Positions 1-11,444 of a stretch of 64,000 bases of DNA are shown one piece after another. The notes beneath the pieces were generated by a model. That model did no database searches, had not been told where the DNA came from, and saw only the letters and a program-made list of their open reading frames with translations. This stretch comes from Alkalicoccobacillus gibsonii (lineage in GTDB: Bacteria > Bacillota > Bacilli > Bacillales > Bacillaceae_D). The stretch is taken from NCBI RefSeq assembly GCF_016798245.1, contig NZ_JAEUZA010000002.1, positions 1 through 64,000 of the forward strand, in the 5' to 3' direction. The translations under genes were made by a program, and so were the position numbers. Position 1 is the first letter of the stretch. The number at the start of each line of letters is the position of its first letter.

Positions 1-57
1 CATGTATTAGGCACGCCGCCAGCGTTCGTCCTGAGCCAGGATCAAACTCTCCATAAA
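1..57 (-). rRNA. 16S ribosomal RNA, 5' end only (partial)
   Basis: Read on the minus strand, this is the universally conserved start of bacterial 16S rRNA: AGAGTTTGATCCTGGCTCAG followed by the Bacillus-type GACGAACGCTGGCGG segment. The gene runs leftward out of the window, so only about 57 nt are present. The exact mature 5' end is placed by analogy with Bacillus 16S and could shift by 1-2 bases. It heads an rrn operon next to gyrA, as in many Bacillaceae. Confidence 0.97.
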
Positions 58-180
58 AGTGGTGAGTTGATTGCTCAACTGCTGGCGTTGATGTCTCCAT
101 CAACTTTCCAATTGCGTAGCATAAGCTACGACTTTTTTATACTTATGAGATATCTTGTATCTCTTCGTACGCTTGGCTTT

Positions 181-200
181 TGTTCAGTTTTCAAAGAACT
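181..200 (-). promoter_or_regulatory. rrn leader antitermination (boxA-like) segment
   Basis: On the minus strand this reads AGTTCTTTGAAAACTGAACA, the signature found in Bacillus rRNA leaders (TCTTTGAAAACT) that contains the boxA-like Nus-factor element. It lies between promoter P2 and the 16S start, as expected for a leader transcript. Confidence 0.75.
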
Positions 201-224
201 TAGTGTCGCGTTGGCGACTTAATT

Positions 225-253
225 AATATACCATTTCCATTCAGATAAGTCAA
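225..253 (-). promoter_or_regulatory. rrn promoter P2
   Basis: On the minus strand a -35 box TTGACT (248-253) is separated by 17 nt from a -10 box TATATT (225-230). It fires toward the 16S gene and lies just upstream of the boxA-like leader, so it is the proximal rrn promoter. Confidence 0.85.
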
Positions 254-311
254 TTACTTTTTAAAATTAATTGTTATCCGAAAAGTGTTTACGTCGTTTA
301 AGACAAGAACT

Positions 312-341
312 AGTATAGCACACGTTACAGAAATTAGACAA
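312..341 (-). promoter_or_regulatory. rrn promoter P1
   Basis: On the minus strand -35 TTGTCT (336-341) and -10 TATACT (312-317) are 18 nt apart, giving a second promoter about 90 nt upstream of P2, the usual tandem P1/P2 arrangement. The -35 box overlaps the last codons of the upstream HD-GYP gene, and no terminator separates the two units. Confidence 0.7.
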
Positions 342-1428
342 GCATTTTTTTGTTTATTTTTAAAAGATCTTCGATGTGCAGATGTGGTGCCTGTTGAAGG
401 TTCATAATCTCATTTGAGTCTGTCAGTTTAATCATCGGTCTGGTTAGATCCTGAGGATTAATAAAGACAATCTCACCAGTCTCTCCTGAGCTCAAACGCA
501 CAGTTGCTCCATTTGAGTGCTGAAGTAGTAATTCTGTTAACGTAAGAACAATTGACACATTAAGTAACCCAAAACGTTGTCTCCGCATTTCTTCTAATAT
601 GAAGAAGATTGAATGCTTGGCTCTATATTCTCTTTCAGAAGACATTGCATGATAAACATCAGCTATCGCAATAATTTCGCTATAGGGATGTATTTTAGAT
701 TGATTACTACCAAAGGGATAACCCTCTCCATCTAAACGTTCATGATGCTGCAAGACAGCTAGCTTTACTGCATCGTTTAAGCTCGCTACCGCTTTAATCA
801 TATGATAGCTATGAACTGGATGTTGTTTGATCTCATTATATTCTGCTGCTGTTAGAGGGCCACTTTTATCAAGTAAGGTAGGAGAAACTTTGGCCATCCC
901 TATATCAGCTAGTACTCCAGCTAAACCGATTTGAATCCAATCTTTTGCTTCATAATTCAATTTATGAGCGAGTGATGCGGAAAACAAACCAACAGATATC
1001 GCATGATGATAACGGTAATCCTTTGGATGATTATATTCATGGAGAGCTAATAAATAAACAGGTGCACCGATCACATCTTCAAATAAAGGAACAATCATAT
1101 TTCGTATATCATGAATAGCTACAGGCATACCTGCTTGCCATGACTCAAATTGCCTTTTAAATGTTTGAACGGCTTCATTATAGCGATAAAAAAAGGACTG
1201 ATCTGTGTGGCGCGCTTCTTCTGCGACCTCTTCAGAATCGAAAGTCTCAACTAGATCTGCTTCATTCATAGAATCAATCTCTACTTCTTTAATAGAAAAA
1301 GCACGAAGAAATGTTAAATGGTCTTCCTTAAGTACTGTACGGCTTTTAATTAAAGGTGTAGTCGCTAAACTATAAACGTCCTTTTTTAAAACATATCCTT
1401 CTCTTAATGAACGCACTGGAACGATCAT
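334..1428 (-). CDS. HD-GYP domain protein, possibly catalytically degenerate
   Basis: The 364-residue protein has an N-terminal region of about 100 residues resembling the segment that precedes HD-GYP domains, then an HD-GYP domain at about 130-320. HD-GYP enzymes hydrolyse cyclic di-GMP, and the GYP signature HHERLDGEGYP is intact at residues 228-237. The HD dyad, normally in an LLHDIGK context, reads LADIGM (about 173-178), so the metal-binding His is Ala; activity is therefore doubtful. The ATG follows an RBS reading GGGGAGAAGG. It lies between gyrA and the rrn operon on the same strand, a place where other alkaliphilic bacilli also carry such a gene. There are no membrane segments. Confidence 0.82.
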   Translation of the reverse strand: MIVPVRSLREGYVLKKDVYSLATTPLIKSRTVLKEDHLTFLRAFSIKEVEIDSMNEADLVETFDSEEVAEEARHTDQSFFYRYNEAVQTFKRQFESWQAGMPVAIHDIRNMIVPLFEDVIGAPVYLLALHEYNHPKDYRYHHAISVGLFSASLAHKLNYEAKDWIQIGLAGVLADIGMAKVSPTLLDKSGPLTAAEYNEIKQHPVHSYHMIKAVASLNDAVKLAVLQHHERLDGEGYPFGSNQSKIHPYSEIIAIADVYHAMSSEREYRAKHSIFFILEEMRRQRFGLLNVSIVLTLTELLLQHSNGATVRLSSGETGEIVFINPQDLTRPMIKLTDSNEIMNLQQAPHLHIEDLLKINKKMLV

Positions 1429-1550
1429 ATACCTTCTCCCCTAACTAATAATATTACTTTCGAACTAGATCTATTATCCTTTATTATATCGGACTTTCTG
1501 AAATTGGGAAATATGAATCTTATGTAACACCAACCATTTATAGAAAATAC

Positions 1551-1599
1551 AAAAAAACTGTCGACCTCCCTCAATGAAGGGATAGATCGACAGTTCTTT
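1551..1599 (-). terminator. gyrA terminator
   Basis: On the minus strand the stem AACTGTCGA (1587-1595 side) pairs with TCGACAGTT (1556-1564 side), with a smaller inner stem, followed by a run of T (plus-strand A run 1551-1557). It lies immediately after the gyrA stop codon. Confidence 0.85.
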
Positions 1600-4107
1600 T
1601 TATTCTTCTGTGTCTTGGTCTTCTTGTATCTGCTCTATTGCTTCTTTTGCTGCTTCTTCTTCAAGAAGCTCTTCTACCTCATCGTCTTCAATGTCCACAC
1701 GCGCAACTGTTGCTACTTCTTCGCCTTCATCTACACGAATCAGTTTAACCCCTTGAGTGTTACGACCCGTTTGCGAAATTGGTTCGACTTGAGTACGAAT
1801 AATGACGCCACTTGCTGTGATGATCATAATATCACTTTCTAAGGAAACAACTTTTAATGAAACTAGCGCACCTGTTTTATCTGTGATATTTGACGTTTTG
1901 ATTCCTTTTCCGCCACGATTTTGAATACGGTACTCTTCCATCGGCGTACGTTTACCGTAACCTTTTTCAGATACAATCAATACGTCCTGATCAGAATGAA
2001 CAACATCCATTCCAACCACATGATCTTCCTCTGAGAGGGTAATTCCCTTTACTCCACCAGCGGTACGACCCATCAGTCTTACATCCTCTTCGTGGAAACG
2101 GATGGCCATACCTTGGCGCGTACCGATTATAATCTCTTCATCTCCACCAGTTAGTCTAACACCGTGTAATTCATCTTCACCACGTAGATTAATGGCAAAC
2201 AAGCCGCCTTTTCTAATGTTAGCAAAGGCTGATAGCTGCGTTCGCTTCGCAATTCCTTCTTTTGTTAAGAAGAATAGGTACGAATCATCGTTAAACTCTT
2301 CAATCGGAATCACCGTACTAATGTATTCACCTTGTTCAATCTGAAGAAGGTTGATAATCGGTATTCCTTTAGCCGTGCGGCCGAGTTCAGGGATTTCATA
2401 GCCTTTTAGACGATAAACCTTCCCTTTGTTCGTGAAAAAGAGAATGGTATGGTGTGTGTTTGTCGTAAAGAGATGTGAGACAAAATCATTATCATTTGTC
2501 CCCATCGCTTGAATTCCTTTACCACCACGTTTTTGACTCTTATATGTGGAAATCGGTAGACGTTTGATATACCCATTGTGACTTAATGTAATAATTACAT
2601 TTTGTCGCTCTATTAGATCTTCGTCTTCTAAATGATCTTCACTCATCGAAATGACTGTACGACGCTCATCGTTATAGCGCTCTTTCACTGCAGTCAGTTC
2701 CTCACGAATGATTTCAAGTACCTTTTCTTCATTAGCAAGGATCTCTTTTAGCTCTGCAATTCGCTGCTGCAACTCATTGTATTCGCCTTCGATCTTATCA
2801 CGTTCGAGTCCTGTCAGACGTTGCAAACGCATATCTAGTATCGCTTGTGATTGATCATAGCTGAGATCAAAGCGCTCCATTAAACCATTTCTAGCAATTT
2901 CCGTTGTTTGTGATGCACGGATTAGGCTAATCACTTCATCCAAATGATCTAACGCAATACGTAAGCCTTCTAAAATATGTGCTCGAGCTTCCGCTTTCTT
3001 AAGTTCAAATGCAGTACGTCTGCGCGTCACGACAATTTGATGATCCAAGTATTCTTCTAAGCATTCTTTTAAGTTAAGAACCTTTGGACGTCCTCCAACC
3101 AATGCTAGCAGGTTAATACCAAAGCTTGATTGAAGAGCCGTTTGCTTGTGCAAATTGTTCAACAAGACATTGGCATTAGCATCTCTACGCACTTCAATCA
3201 CGATACGCATACCAGTACGATCTGATTCATCACGCAGATCCGTAATACCCTCAATCTTCTTATCACGTACAAGCTCTGCAATCTTTTCGATTAGTCGGGC
3301 TTTGTTGACTTGATACGGAAGTTCCGTAACAATAATGCGTTGTTTTCCATTGTTCTCTTCAATCTCTGTTTTTGCACGTAACGTAATCGATCCGCGGCCC
3401 GTTTGATAGGCACGACGAATACCTGAACGTCCTAAGATTTCAGCACCGGTAGGAAAATCTGGACCCGGAATGTATTCCATCAGTTCTGGAATATCAATTT
3501 CGCGGTTTTCTGATAGAGCAAGAACTCCGTCAATGACCTCACCTAACTGATGTGGCGGAATGTTTGTAGCCATTCCTACAGCAATTCCTGAGGCTCCGTT
3601 AACTAATAGATTCGGGAACCTGGCAGGCATCACAACTGGTTCTTGCTCTGATCCGTCATAGTTATCTTGGAAATCGATTGTGTCTTTATTGATGTCTCGG
3701 ACAAGCTCCATTGAAATCTTTGACATCTTTGCTTCTGTATAACGCATGGCAGCTGCTGAATCACCATCAACCGAACCAAAGTTTCCATGCCCATCAACAA
3801 GCATATAACGATAGCTAAAATCCTGAGCCATACGTACCATGGTTTCATATACAGCTGAATCACCATGAGGGTGATACTTACCAATAACATCTCCAACGAT
3901 ACGGGCTGATTTTTTGTACGCTTTGTCCGGAGTCATGCCTAAATCGTTCATCGCATATAAGATCCGGCGATGAACTGGCTTTAGACCATCTCTTGCATCA
4001 GGAAGTGCCCGGCTGACAATTACACTCATTGCATAATCCATAAAGGATGTTTGCATTTCCTGGCCTATATTTATTTCAGTAATGTTTGAACGATTCTCCT
4101 CAGCCAT
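1600..4107 (-). CDS. gyrA: DNA gyrase subunit A
   Basis: This 835-residue protein is the breakage-reunion subunit of DNA gyrase, which with GyrB introduces negative supercoils in an ATP-dependent way. The catalytic Tyr123 sits in MRYTE. The quinolone-determining loop reads [10 protein letters not shown] with Ser84 and Glu88, the quinolone-sensitive form. The C-terminal beta-pinwheel carries the GyrA box as QKRGGKG, needed for DNA wrapping, and the C-terminus is acidic. The ATG is preceded by GGAGGGG. It lies 41 nt after gyrB in the same operon and ends at a strong terminator. Length and order match Bacillus GyrA. Confidence 0.98.
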   Translation of the reverse strand: MAEENRSNITEINIGQEMQTSFMDYAMSVIVSRALPDARDGLKPVHRRILYAMNDLGMTPDKAYKKSARIVGDVIGKYHPHGDSAVYETMVRMAQDFSYRYMLVDGHGNFGSVDGDSAAAMRYTEAKMSKISMELVRDINKDTIDFQDNYDGSEQEPVVMPARFPNLLVNGASGIAVGMATNIPPHQLGEVIDGVLALSENREIDIPELMEYIPGPDFPTGAEILGRSGIRRAYQTGRGSITLRAKTEIEENNGKQRIIVTELPYQVNKARLIEKIAELVRDKKIEGITDLRDESDRTGMRIVIEVRRDANANVLLNNLHKQTALQSSFGINLLALVGGRPKVLNLKECLEEYLDHQIVVTRRRTAFELKKAEARAHILEGLRIALDHLDEVISLIRASQTTEIARNGLMERFDLSYDQSQAILDMRLQRLTGLERDKIEGEYNELQQRIAELKEILANEEKVLEIIREELTAVKERYNDERRTVISMSEDHLEDEDLIERQNVIITLSHNGYIKRLPISTYKSQKRGGKGIQAMGTNDNDFVSHLFTTNTHHTILFFTNKGKVYRLKGYEIPELGRTAKGIPIINLLQIEQGEYISTVIPIEEFNDDSYLFFLTKEGIAKRTQLSAFANIRKGGLFAINLRGEDELHGVRLTGGDEEIIIGTRQGMAIRFHEEDVRLMGRTAGGVKGITLSEEDHVVGMDVVHSDQDVLIVSEKGYGKRTPMEEYRIQNRGGKGIKTSNITDKTGALVSLKVVSLESDIMIITASGVIIRTQVEPISQTGRNTQGVKLIRVDEGEEVATVARVDIEDDEVEELLEEEAAKEAIEQIQEDQDTEE

Positions 4108-4148
4108 TTGTTACCCCTCCATCAGAGCTGTTGCATTTTTCTACCCGT

Positions 4149-6110
<1,962 letters not shown>

Positions 6111-6128
6111 TTATATCAGCTAAGTGGT

Positions 6129-6389
6129 TTACACTACTTCTTCTTTGAAACCTTGATCTGTTTGTGCTCGTCTATTTAACGTGATTGATGATACTGGAGA
6201 GTAATAGATAATATGATCTGTAATAATGACAGATTTCACGAGATCCGGTGTAATTGTCACCGACTCTTTTGCGCCAGCTAATGTGATAAAGGGATTCTTC
6301 TGCTCTGGCGCTTCGCTGTCTTCATATTGTAGGATGGCGATGATCTCAGTAGCCCGAATCATGACATCTCCACCTAAATGAATAAACAT
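6129..6389 (-). CDS. remB: Extracellular matrix regulator RemB (YaaB, DUF370-like)
   Basis: This is an 86-residue protein in the usual recF-gyrB slot. It starts MFIHLGGDVMIRATEIIAI and contains IYYSPVSSITLNRRAQ, the conserved tail motif of YaaB/RemB. In B. subtilis RemB supports biofilm matrix gene expression together with RemA; its molecular action is less clear. The ATG at 6389 has GAGGTG five bases upstream, while an in-frame GTG at 6392 is too close to it. The assignment rests on both sequence and position. Confidence 0.85.
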   Translation of the reverse strand: MFIHLGGDVMIRATEIIAILQYEDSEAPEQKNPFITLAGAKESVTITPDLVKSVIITDHIIYYSPVSSITLNRRAQTDQGFKEEVV

Positions 6390-6420
6390 CACTTCACCTC
6401 ACTGCTGCCTCTATTAGGCC

Positions 6421-7539
6421 TTACGTGTTTGGCCGCTTTTGGATATGGCCTGATTTCACTTCAAAAACTTCGGCATTCTCCAGGGCATCTTGATGAACAC
6501 CCGCAAGTCCAGTGGTTGTCACAAATGTCTGTACTTTTTGTTGAATCGTTTCTAGTAGATGAGATTGCCGATAATCATCTAGCTCTGAAAGTACATCATC
6601 GAGTAACAGTACTGGGTATTCTCCTACCTCTTCTTTGATGAGCTCAATCTCAGCAAGCTTAAGAGCGAGAGCGGTTGTTCGTTGTTGTCCTTGTGAACCG
6701 AAGCTTTGCACATCTTTTTCATTTACTAGAAATCCAATATCTTCACGATGAGGTCCAAATAAGGTTGTTCCTCGCATCTGTTCTTTTTCTTTTTTCTGTT
6801 GATATACCGTATATAGTTTTTCTTTTAGGTTCGACAAGTTTATGTCTTCTGATACCTCTATCGTGGAAAGATATGTTAGCTTTAGTTGTTCAGTACCTCG
6901 GGAAATATCGTAATGGATTGATTCAGCCCATTTTTGGAGCTTTTTTAGAAATTCTGCACGGCGTTTAATGAGTTCTGCAGCCGTATCAATCAACTGATCT
7001 GTTAAAATATCAAGCATGTCAGGAGCGGGTTTCCTGTGCCAATCTCTTAAAAGAGAATTACGTTGCACAAGGATCTTTTGATAACGACTGCTGTGATGAA
7101 GGTAGACAGGACTAATTTGACCAAGCTCCATGTCCATAAAGCGTCTGCGTCCTTGAGGACTACCTTTTACAAGATGGAGATCCTCAGGAGCGAACATAAC
7201 GACATTAAGAGCCCCGACGTACTCACTGAGGCGTCGTTGCTCCAACCCGTTAAGCTTTACTTTTTTTCCTTTGTCCGAGATACGTAGATCAAGGGTTAGC
7301 TTGTTATGACGAGTTTGGGCTTCGCCATAAATCCCCGCGTATTCCTCGCTCCAGTTAATTAACTCTTTATCTTTAGAGGTGCGGTGTGACTTTGCCATAG
7401 CTAAGACATAGATCGCTTCTAAGACATTTGTTTTCCCTTGAGCGTTATCGCCAATAAACACATGTACTTGTTTAGTAAATTCAAGCTCTGCCTTTGCATA
7501 GTTTCGATAGTTGATCAGGGATAGCTTATTGACCCTCAT
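6421..7539 (-). CDS. recF: DNA replication and repair protein RecF
   Basis: This is a 372-residue SMC-like ATPase that helps load RecA at gaps and stalled forks. The Walker A is GDNAQGKTN, the ABC signature is in [19 protein letters not shown], and Walker B is [12 protein letters not shown] placed the start at the ATG at 7539 ([14 protein letters not shown]), preceded by GGAGAAGGA, because this gives the family's usual length of about 370. An in-frame extension of 15 residues upstream is not conserved. The start overlaps the end of yaaA by 14 nt, which suggests translational coupling. Confidence 0.97.
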   Translation of the reverse strand: MRVNKLSLINYRNYAKAELEFTKQVHVFIGDNAQGKTNVLEAIYVLAMAKSHRTSKDKELINWSEEYAGIYGEAQTRHNKLTLDLRISDKGKKVKLNGLEQRRLSEYVGALNVVMFAPEDLHLVKGSPQGRRRFMDMELGQISPVYLHHSSRYQKILVQRNSLLRDWHRKPAPDMLDILTDQLIDTAAELIKRRAEFLKKLQKWAESIHYDISRGTEQLKLTYLSTIEVSEDINLSNLKEKLYTVYQQKKEKEQMRGTTLFGPHREDIGFLVNEKDVQSFGSQGQQRTTALALKLAEIELIKEEVGEYPVLLLDDVLSELDDYRQSHLLETIQQKVQTFVTTTGLAGVHQDALENAEVFEVKSGHIQKRPNT

Positions 7540-7765
7540 CTTCCTTCTCCTCAGACCATGCAACTTCGATCGATGTGCCATCATGAAGCCGGATCACGTC
7601 ACCCGCACGTAATTTCTTGCCTCGTCTGTTCTCGGGTTCTCCATTCACAATCACTTCATATTCACTTAAATACCATTTCGCCATCCCACCAGTATCAATT
7701 GCCCCAGATTCCTTTAGCAATTGTCCTAACGTGATATAAGGCGTTGAGATTTTTAGCACGTCCAT
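7526..7765 (-). CDS. yaaA: S4 domain RNA-binding protein YaaA
   Basis: This is a 79-residue S4-domain protein. The S4 core includes [19 protein letters not shown] and [19 protein letters not shown], the classical RNA-binding alpha-L motif. B. subtilis YaaA (also called RlbA) is linked to ribosome assembly. It lies between dnaN and recF, as in nearly all Bacillales, and shares 14 nt with the start of recF. Confidence 0.93.
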   Translation of the reverse strand: MDVLKISTPYITLGQLLKESGAIDTGGMAKWYLSEYEVIVNGEPENRRGKKLRAGDVIRLHDGTSIEVAWSEEKEDEGQ

Positions 7766-7808
7766 CTTGTACCTCTTTTCCTCCCTTTTTTAAGGGTCAT
7801 AAGAAAGG

Positions 7809-7841
7809 GAAGACAGCAAGTCATGGAGAGCTGCTGTCTTC
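7809..7841. repeat. Inverted repeat between dnaN and yaaA (possible attenuator)
   Basis: A perfect 10-bp stem (GAAGACAGCA / TGCTGTCTTC) with a 13-nt loop lies in the 170-nt gap between dnaN and yaaA. On the minus strand it is followed by CCTTTCTT rather than a clean T-run, so it may be a weak attenuator that lowers yaaA-recF-gyrase expression relative to dnaN. Confidence 0.5.
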
Positions 7842-7935
7842 TTGTTCCGTTCAATTTGCATACATTCTCTATTGTCTATTGTACTAGACCAGCGTCTTCT
7901 AGCCAAGTCCAATCTTAAAAGAAAGCCACTTAGAC

Positions 7936-9075
7936 CTAGTAAGTACGCACTGGTGAGAATAGGTGGAGATAATGTTCATGATCCGTTGGTCTAATCACAA
8001 ACGCACTCATTGCTCCTGTGAACATAATATTTACTTTTTCACTGTCGATTACTTTTAATGCATCAATGACAATCTTCCCGTTAAAAGAAATTCGCATCTC
8101 TTCTCCCTCTTGCTCCGTGGTAGAAAGATCCTCAGTTACTTTTCCAATCTCCGGCGATACAGATGTAATTTCAATCTGCTGATCATCTAACGTCTTAAGT
8201 GTGACGACGTTATTCTTTCCATCGGAAAGTAATAGCGCCCGCTCAAGTGTTTGCAGCAGAGACTTAGTCTGCACAGAGAATGACGTTTTTGATTGCGTCG
8301 GGATCATACTGCTTGTCACAGGATATTTTCCGTCAAGCAATCTAGAGAAGAACAACGTATGACCTAACTTAAAGAGAATTTGGTTCTCGGTCACGACTAC
8401 CTCTATTAACGTATCATTCTCTTCTAAGATCCGGCTTAGCTCCGTTAAACTCTTTCCTGGAATCACCACATTCTCGAACGACAGCTCCTGATCATTTCGT
8501 TCCACCGATGATTTTCTCATGGCTAAACGTCTACTGTCTGTTGCAGTACAGATTAACTCACCGTTTTCGATTTCTAGGTTTACACCTGTCAACACTGGGC
8601 GTGTTTCCTGAGTGGACACCGCGAATACCGTTTGGCGGATGATGTTTTTTAGCATGTCCTGTGGTAATCGGAACACACGATCTTCTTCAAGCTGAGGAAG
8701 TCTAGGATATTCCTCTGGATCTAATCCGTTTAAGGTGAAAACAGATGAACCTGATTTGATTGTTGCGCTTAGTTGGTCTTGAACAATAATTTCAATTTGT
8801 TCGCCTGGCAGCTTTTTTACGATCTCTGCAAAGAAACGCGCCTGTAATACGATGCTTCCCTCTTGTTTGATTTCAACGAGATGACGATCTTCTTCCTCGG
8901 TGGGGATAAAGGTTTCAATCGAGATATCAGAGTCACTACCAGTAAGAGTGATTCCTTCGTTTGTAGCAACTAGTTTCATTCCAGTAAGAATTGGAATCGT
9001 CGTTCTAGATGAAACGGCCTTCGCTACGTTTTGAACATCGTGAACAAAACGATTTCTTTCGATAACAAAATGCAT
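7936..9075 (-). CDS. dnaN: DNA polymerase III beta subunit (sliding clamp)
   Basis: The 379-residue processivity clamp encircles DNA and tethers polymerase III. It has the three-domain clamp fold, opening MHFVIERNRFVHDVQNVAKAV and ending with the conserved HLFSPVRTY-type tail. The ATG follows GGAGC at about 10 nt. It is second in the dnaA-dnaN operon, separated by a 163-nt gap that contains the origin unwinding element and not just a spacer. Length and order match Bacillus DnaN. Confidence 0.98.
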   Translation of the reverse strand: MHFVIERNRFVHDVQNVAKAVSSRTTIPILTGMKLVATNEGITLTGSDSDISIETFIPTEEEDRHLVEIKQEGSIVLQARFFAEIVKKLPGEQIEIIVQDQLSATIKSGSSVFTLNGLDPEEYPRLPQLEEDRVFRLPQDMLKNIIRQTVFAVSTQETRPVLTGVNLEIENGELICTATDSRRLAMRKSSVERNDQELSFENVVIPGKSLTELSRILEENDTLIEVVVTENQILFKLGHTLFFSRLLDGKYPVTSSMIPTQSKTSFSVQTKSLLQTLERALLLSDGKNNVVTLKTLDDQQIEITSVSPEIGKVTEDLSTTEQEGEEMRISFNGKIVIDALKVIDSEKVNIMFTGAMSAFVIRPTDHEHYLHLFSPVRTY

Positions 9076-9119
9076 GACAAATAGCTCCTTTAAATCATTA
9101 TTTATGTTTTAAAAACTCG

Positions 9120-9155
9120 TAATAATAGTAATAGGGACTGTGAATTTGTGGATAA
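9120..9155 (+). other. oriC unwinding element: DnaA box plus five DnaA-trios
   Basis: The perfect DnaA box TGTGGATAA (9147-9155) is followed after 12 nt by TAATAATAGTAATAG (9120-9134). Read 3'-to-5' on this strand, that is five consecutive DnaA-trios (GAT AAT GAT AAT AAT). An AT-rich stretch extends toward dnaN. This is the box-to-trio order that Bacillus DnaA uses to load onto single strands and open the duplex. The sequence is seen directly; function is inferred from B. subtilis. Confidence 0.8.
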
Positions 9156-9184
9156 GTGCGCTTTCTCTAGCTGGCACAAGTTAT

Positions 9185-9234
9185 GCACATGTGGGTAAGC
9201 TGTGTATAGCGCTGACTACTTTACCCACATGTGC
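9185..9234. repeat. Perfect 14-bp inverted repeat carrying DnaA-like boxes
   Basis: GCACATGTGGGTAA (9185-9198) and its exact reverse complement (9221-9234) flank a 22-nt loop just after the dnaA stop codon. Each arm contains a one-mismatch DnaA box (TTACCCACA orientation), facing each other; a further TTATGCACA lies at 9181-9189. No T-run follows, so it is more likely part of the origin than a terminator. Confidence 0.75.
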
Positions 9235-9238
9235 ACAT

Positions 9239-10591
9239 TCATGAGCCGCGAAGCTGTTCTGTAATGGCTTGGACCTTTTGCTGTAAATCCTCATCCGTGC
9301 CAAGTAACTTGGAGATTTTTTCGTGTGCGTGTATGACGGTTGTGTGATCGCGTCCTCCAAATTCACTTCCTATCTTAGGTAAGGATGAATCTGTTAATTC
9401 CCGAGAGAGATACATCGCAATTTGGCGAGGGAACGCAACGGACTTTGTTCGTTTTTTAGCTTTAAAATCATCAAGCTTTACTTGATAGTAGTCACCTACA
9501 AGCTTTTGAATATCTGCAATCGTCAGCATTTTAGGCTTTGAGTTTGGAATAATATCTTTTAATGCTTCAGCTGCGAGATCCGCGTTCATATCTTTATTAA
9601 TAAGAGATGAGTACGCAACAACACGGATCAGCGCACCTTCTAGTTCACGTATATTAGTATCAATTTGATTTGCAATATAAAGCATCACTTCATTCGGTAT
9701 ATCTAAATTCTCTGCTTTCGCCTTTTTTCTTAAAATGGCAATCCTTGTTTCAAGATCAGGCGGAGTAATGTCTGTAATTAGCCCCCACTCAAACCTAGAA
9801 CGGAGTCGATCCTCAAGAGTAGGAATCTCCTTAGGTGGACGGTCACTTGAGATGACAATCTGTTTTGATTCTTCGTGTAACGCGTTAAATGTATGGAAAA
9901 ATTCTTCCTGCGTTTGTTCTTTTCCCGCTAGGAATTGAATATCATCGATTAATAGAACATCTACATTTCGATATTTATTGCGGAAATTTACGGCTTTGTT
10001 ATCTCGAATCGAGTTAATAAACTCATTTGTAAATTTCTCAGATGATAGATACACCACTTTTGCTTTTGGGTTATGTTCCATTACATAATGACCAATTGCG
10101 TGCATTAAGTGGGTTTTACCAAGTCCAACTCCACCATAGATAAATAAAGGGTTATAAGCCTTTGCTGGTGCCTCAGCTACTGCAAGGGATGCGGCGTGAG
10201 CGAATCGATTCCCAGAACCAATGACAAAGGTGTTAAACGTATATTTTCCGTTAAGCATGGTGCGAGTCGATATATCATCGGTTGCATCTGCTTGAGGAAT
10301 TTTTTTTGGTGGTTGCTCTACCAATAGATCGTCCTCGTTTTCATTTTGAGGAATGACGAATTTTGGCGTGAGTCGTGATCCCGTTAAATGCTCAATCGTA
10401 TCCGAAGTTAATCCCGCATAATGATCCTCTAACCAATCACGAGCAAATTCATTCGGAGCGGTAACTGTAATCACATCATTTTGTATAGCCGTTGCTTTCG
10501 TGGATTTTAACCACGTTTCAAAGCTTGGTTTGCTCACCTTTGTCTCCATTTCAGAGAGGACCCGTTCCCATAGGTCGTGAATGTTCTCCAA
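9239..10591 (-). CDS. dnaA: Chromosomal replication initiator protein DnaA
   Basis: This is a 450-residue AAA+ initiator that binds DnaA boxes and opens oriC. Domain I spans about 1-80. The AAA+ core has Walker [10 protein letters not shown] and Walker [10 protein letters not shown]. Domain IV near the C-terminus carries [12 protein letters not shown], the box-binding signature. The TTG at 10591 is preceded by AAAGGAGGT at ideal distance and yields [12 protein letters not shown], the usual Bacillus start; a longer frame upstream lacks support. The long leader holds an 8-bp inverted repeat, and DnaA boxes lie upstream, so autoregulation is likely. Confidence 0.98.
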   Translation of the reverse strand: MENIHDLWERVLSEMETKVSKPSFETWLKSTKATAIQNDVITVTAPNEFARDWLEDHYAGLTSDTIEHLTGSRLTPKFVIPQNENEDDLLVEQPPKKIPQADATDDISTRTMLNGKYTFNTFVIGSGNRFAHAASLAVAEAPAKAYNPLFIYGGVGLGKTHLMHAIGHYVMEHNPKAKVVYLSSEKFTNEFINSIRDNKAVNFRNKYRNVDVLLIDDIQFLAGKEQTQEEFFHTFNALHEESKQIVISSDRPPKEIPTLEDRLRSRFEWGLITDITPPDLETRIAILRKKAKAENLDIPNEVMLYIANQIDTNIRELEGALIRVVAYSSLINKDMNADLAAEALKDIIPNSKPKMLTIADIQKLVGDYYQVKLDDFKAKKRTKSVAFPRQIAMYLSRELTDSSLPKIGSEFGGRDHTTVIHAHEKISKLLGTDEDLQQKVQAITEQLRGS

Positions 10592-10642
10592 GATTAAACC
10601 TCCTTTTTCCCTAGTGTTACAAGTAGTGTAGACACAGAAAAG

Positions 10643-10678
10643 ACCTATACGGCCTTTTAATTGTTTGCTTGTATAGGT
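10643..10678. repeat. Inverted repeat in the dnaA leader
   Basis: ACCTATAC (10643-10650) and GTATAGGT (10671-10678) form a perfect 8-bp inverted repeat spaced 20 nt, about 60-90 nt upstream of the dnaA start. The distal arm overlaps a possible -10 (TATACA, minus strand 10670-10675) that has TTAACA 18 nt upstream (10694-10699). It could be an operator or a leader hairpin. Confidence 0.5.
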
Positions 10679-10785
10679 TTTGTACAACACTTATGTTAAC
10701 GATGAATAAATATTCATCAACGAATAAATTGTGGAAAGATAATAGTATAGTAGAAAAACGTAAAAAAAGAAATAGTAAACATCCC

Positions 10786-11047
10786 TGTGGACAAAACAAT
10801 TCATAGAAAAATATCCTGTCCACAAAGTTACCCACAGGCTGTGGACAATATAAACGGGTGGATAAGCTGTCCACGAGTAAAAACAATATAATCATAGCAA
10901 AATAATCCCTTTGTCGCAATGGTTTGTTGTATTTATCCACACAGCACACGATGTTGTGTTTTATTTTTGTCCACAACACAAGATATGTGAGTAAGCTGTC
11001 GATGAGTCGTAGGATAAGTCGAAACCTGTCTATTATAGTTTTCCACA
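10786..11047. other. oriC DnaA-box field between dnaA and rpmH
   Basis: There is one perfect DnaA box TTATCCACA (10933-10941). Near-consensus boxes are TGTGGACAA at 10786-10794 and 10840-10848, CTGTCCACA at 10816-10824, TTACCCACA at 10828-10836, GGTGGATAA at 10857-10865, CTGTCCACG at 10867-10875, TTGTCCACA at 10967-10975 and TTTTCCACA at 11039-11047. The density and both orientations are typical of the upstream half (incA/incB) of a bipartite Bacillus oriC. No gene lies in this gap of about 600 bases. Confidence 0.9.
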
Positions 11048-11101
11048 GATGAGGTTCAAAAAGAGGGAGAAGAGGAAGAAAAGATGTTTTCTAAATTCGC
11101 C

Positions 11102-11131
11102 TTGACAATTGATGTTCTTTTTCTTTATAAT
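11102..11131 (+). promoter_or_regulatory. rpmH promoter
   Basis: TTGACA (11102-11107) and TATAAT (11126-11131) are both perfect sigma-A hexamers, 18 nt apart, about 60 nt upstream of rpmH. It faces away from oriC. Confidence 0.88.
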
Positions 11132-11190
11132 TTACAAGACTGTCTTACAGCCAGAATTTTTTAATGAGCAATCCGCAGGGGGTGTAATAA

Positions 11191-11328
11191 ATGGGTAAAC
11201 CAACCTTTCAGCCAAACAACCGTAAGCGTAAAAAGAAGCATGGTTTTCGTGCAAGAATGAGCACTAAGAACGGTCGTAAAGTTCTAGCTCGTCGTCGTCA
11301 AAAAGGAAGAAAAGTATTGTCCGCATAA
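11191..11328 (+). CDS. rpmH: Ribosomal protein L34
   Basis: This is a 45-residue, very basic protein beginning [20 protein letters not shown] and ending [12 protein letters not shown], the invariant L34 sequence of the large ribosomal subunit. The ATG is preceded by GCAGGGGGTG. It is the first gene rightward of oriC, under a consensus promoter, and is followed by a terminator before rnpA. Confidence 0.98.
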   Translation: MGKPTFQPNNRKRKKKHGFRARMSTKNGRKVLARRRQKGRKVLSA

Positions 11329-11444
11329 AACCACTGATAAGCCAGTGATAAGCAACTTCAGATTATTGGACTTGCTTTGCGCAAGCTGGATCCTTTTTAT
11401 ATAAGAAGGGCTTATGAGCGAATCGCGGCAAGTATCGACATCTG

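Noticed and set aside
10617-10979. 120-codon minus-strand frame through oriC
   Set aside because: It runs through the DnaA-box field and dnaA leader. No ribosome site and no family; it is a shadow of AT-rich origin DNA.
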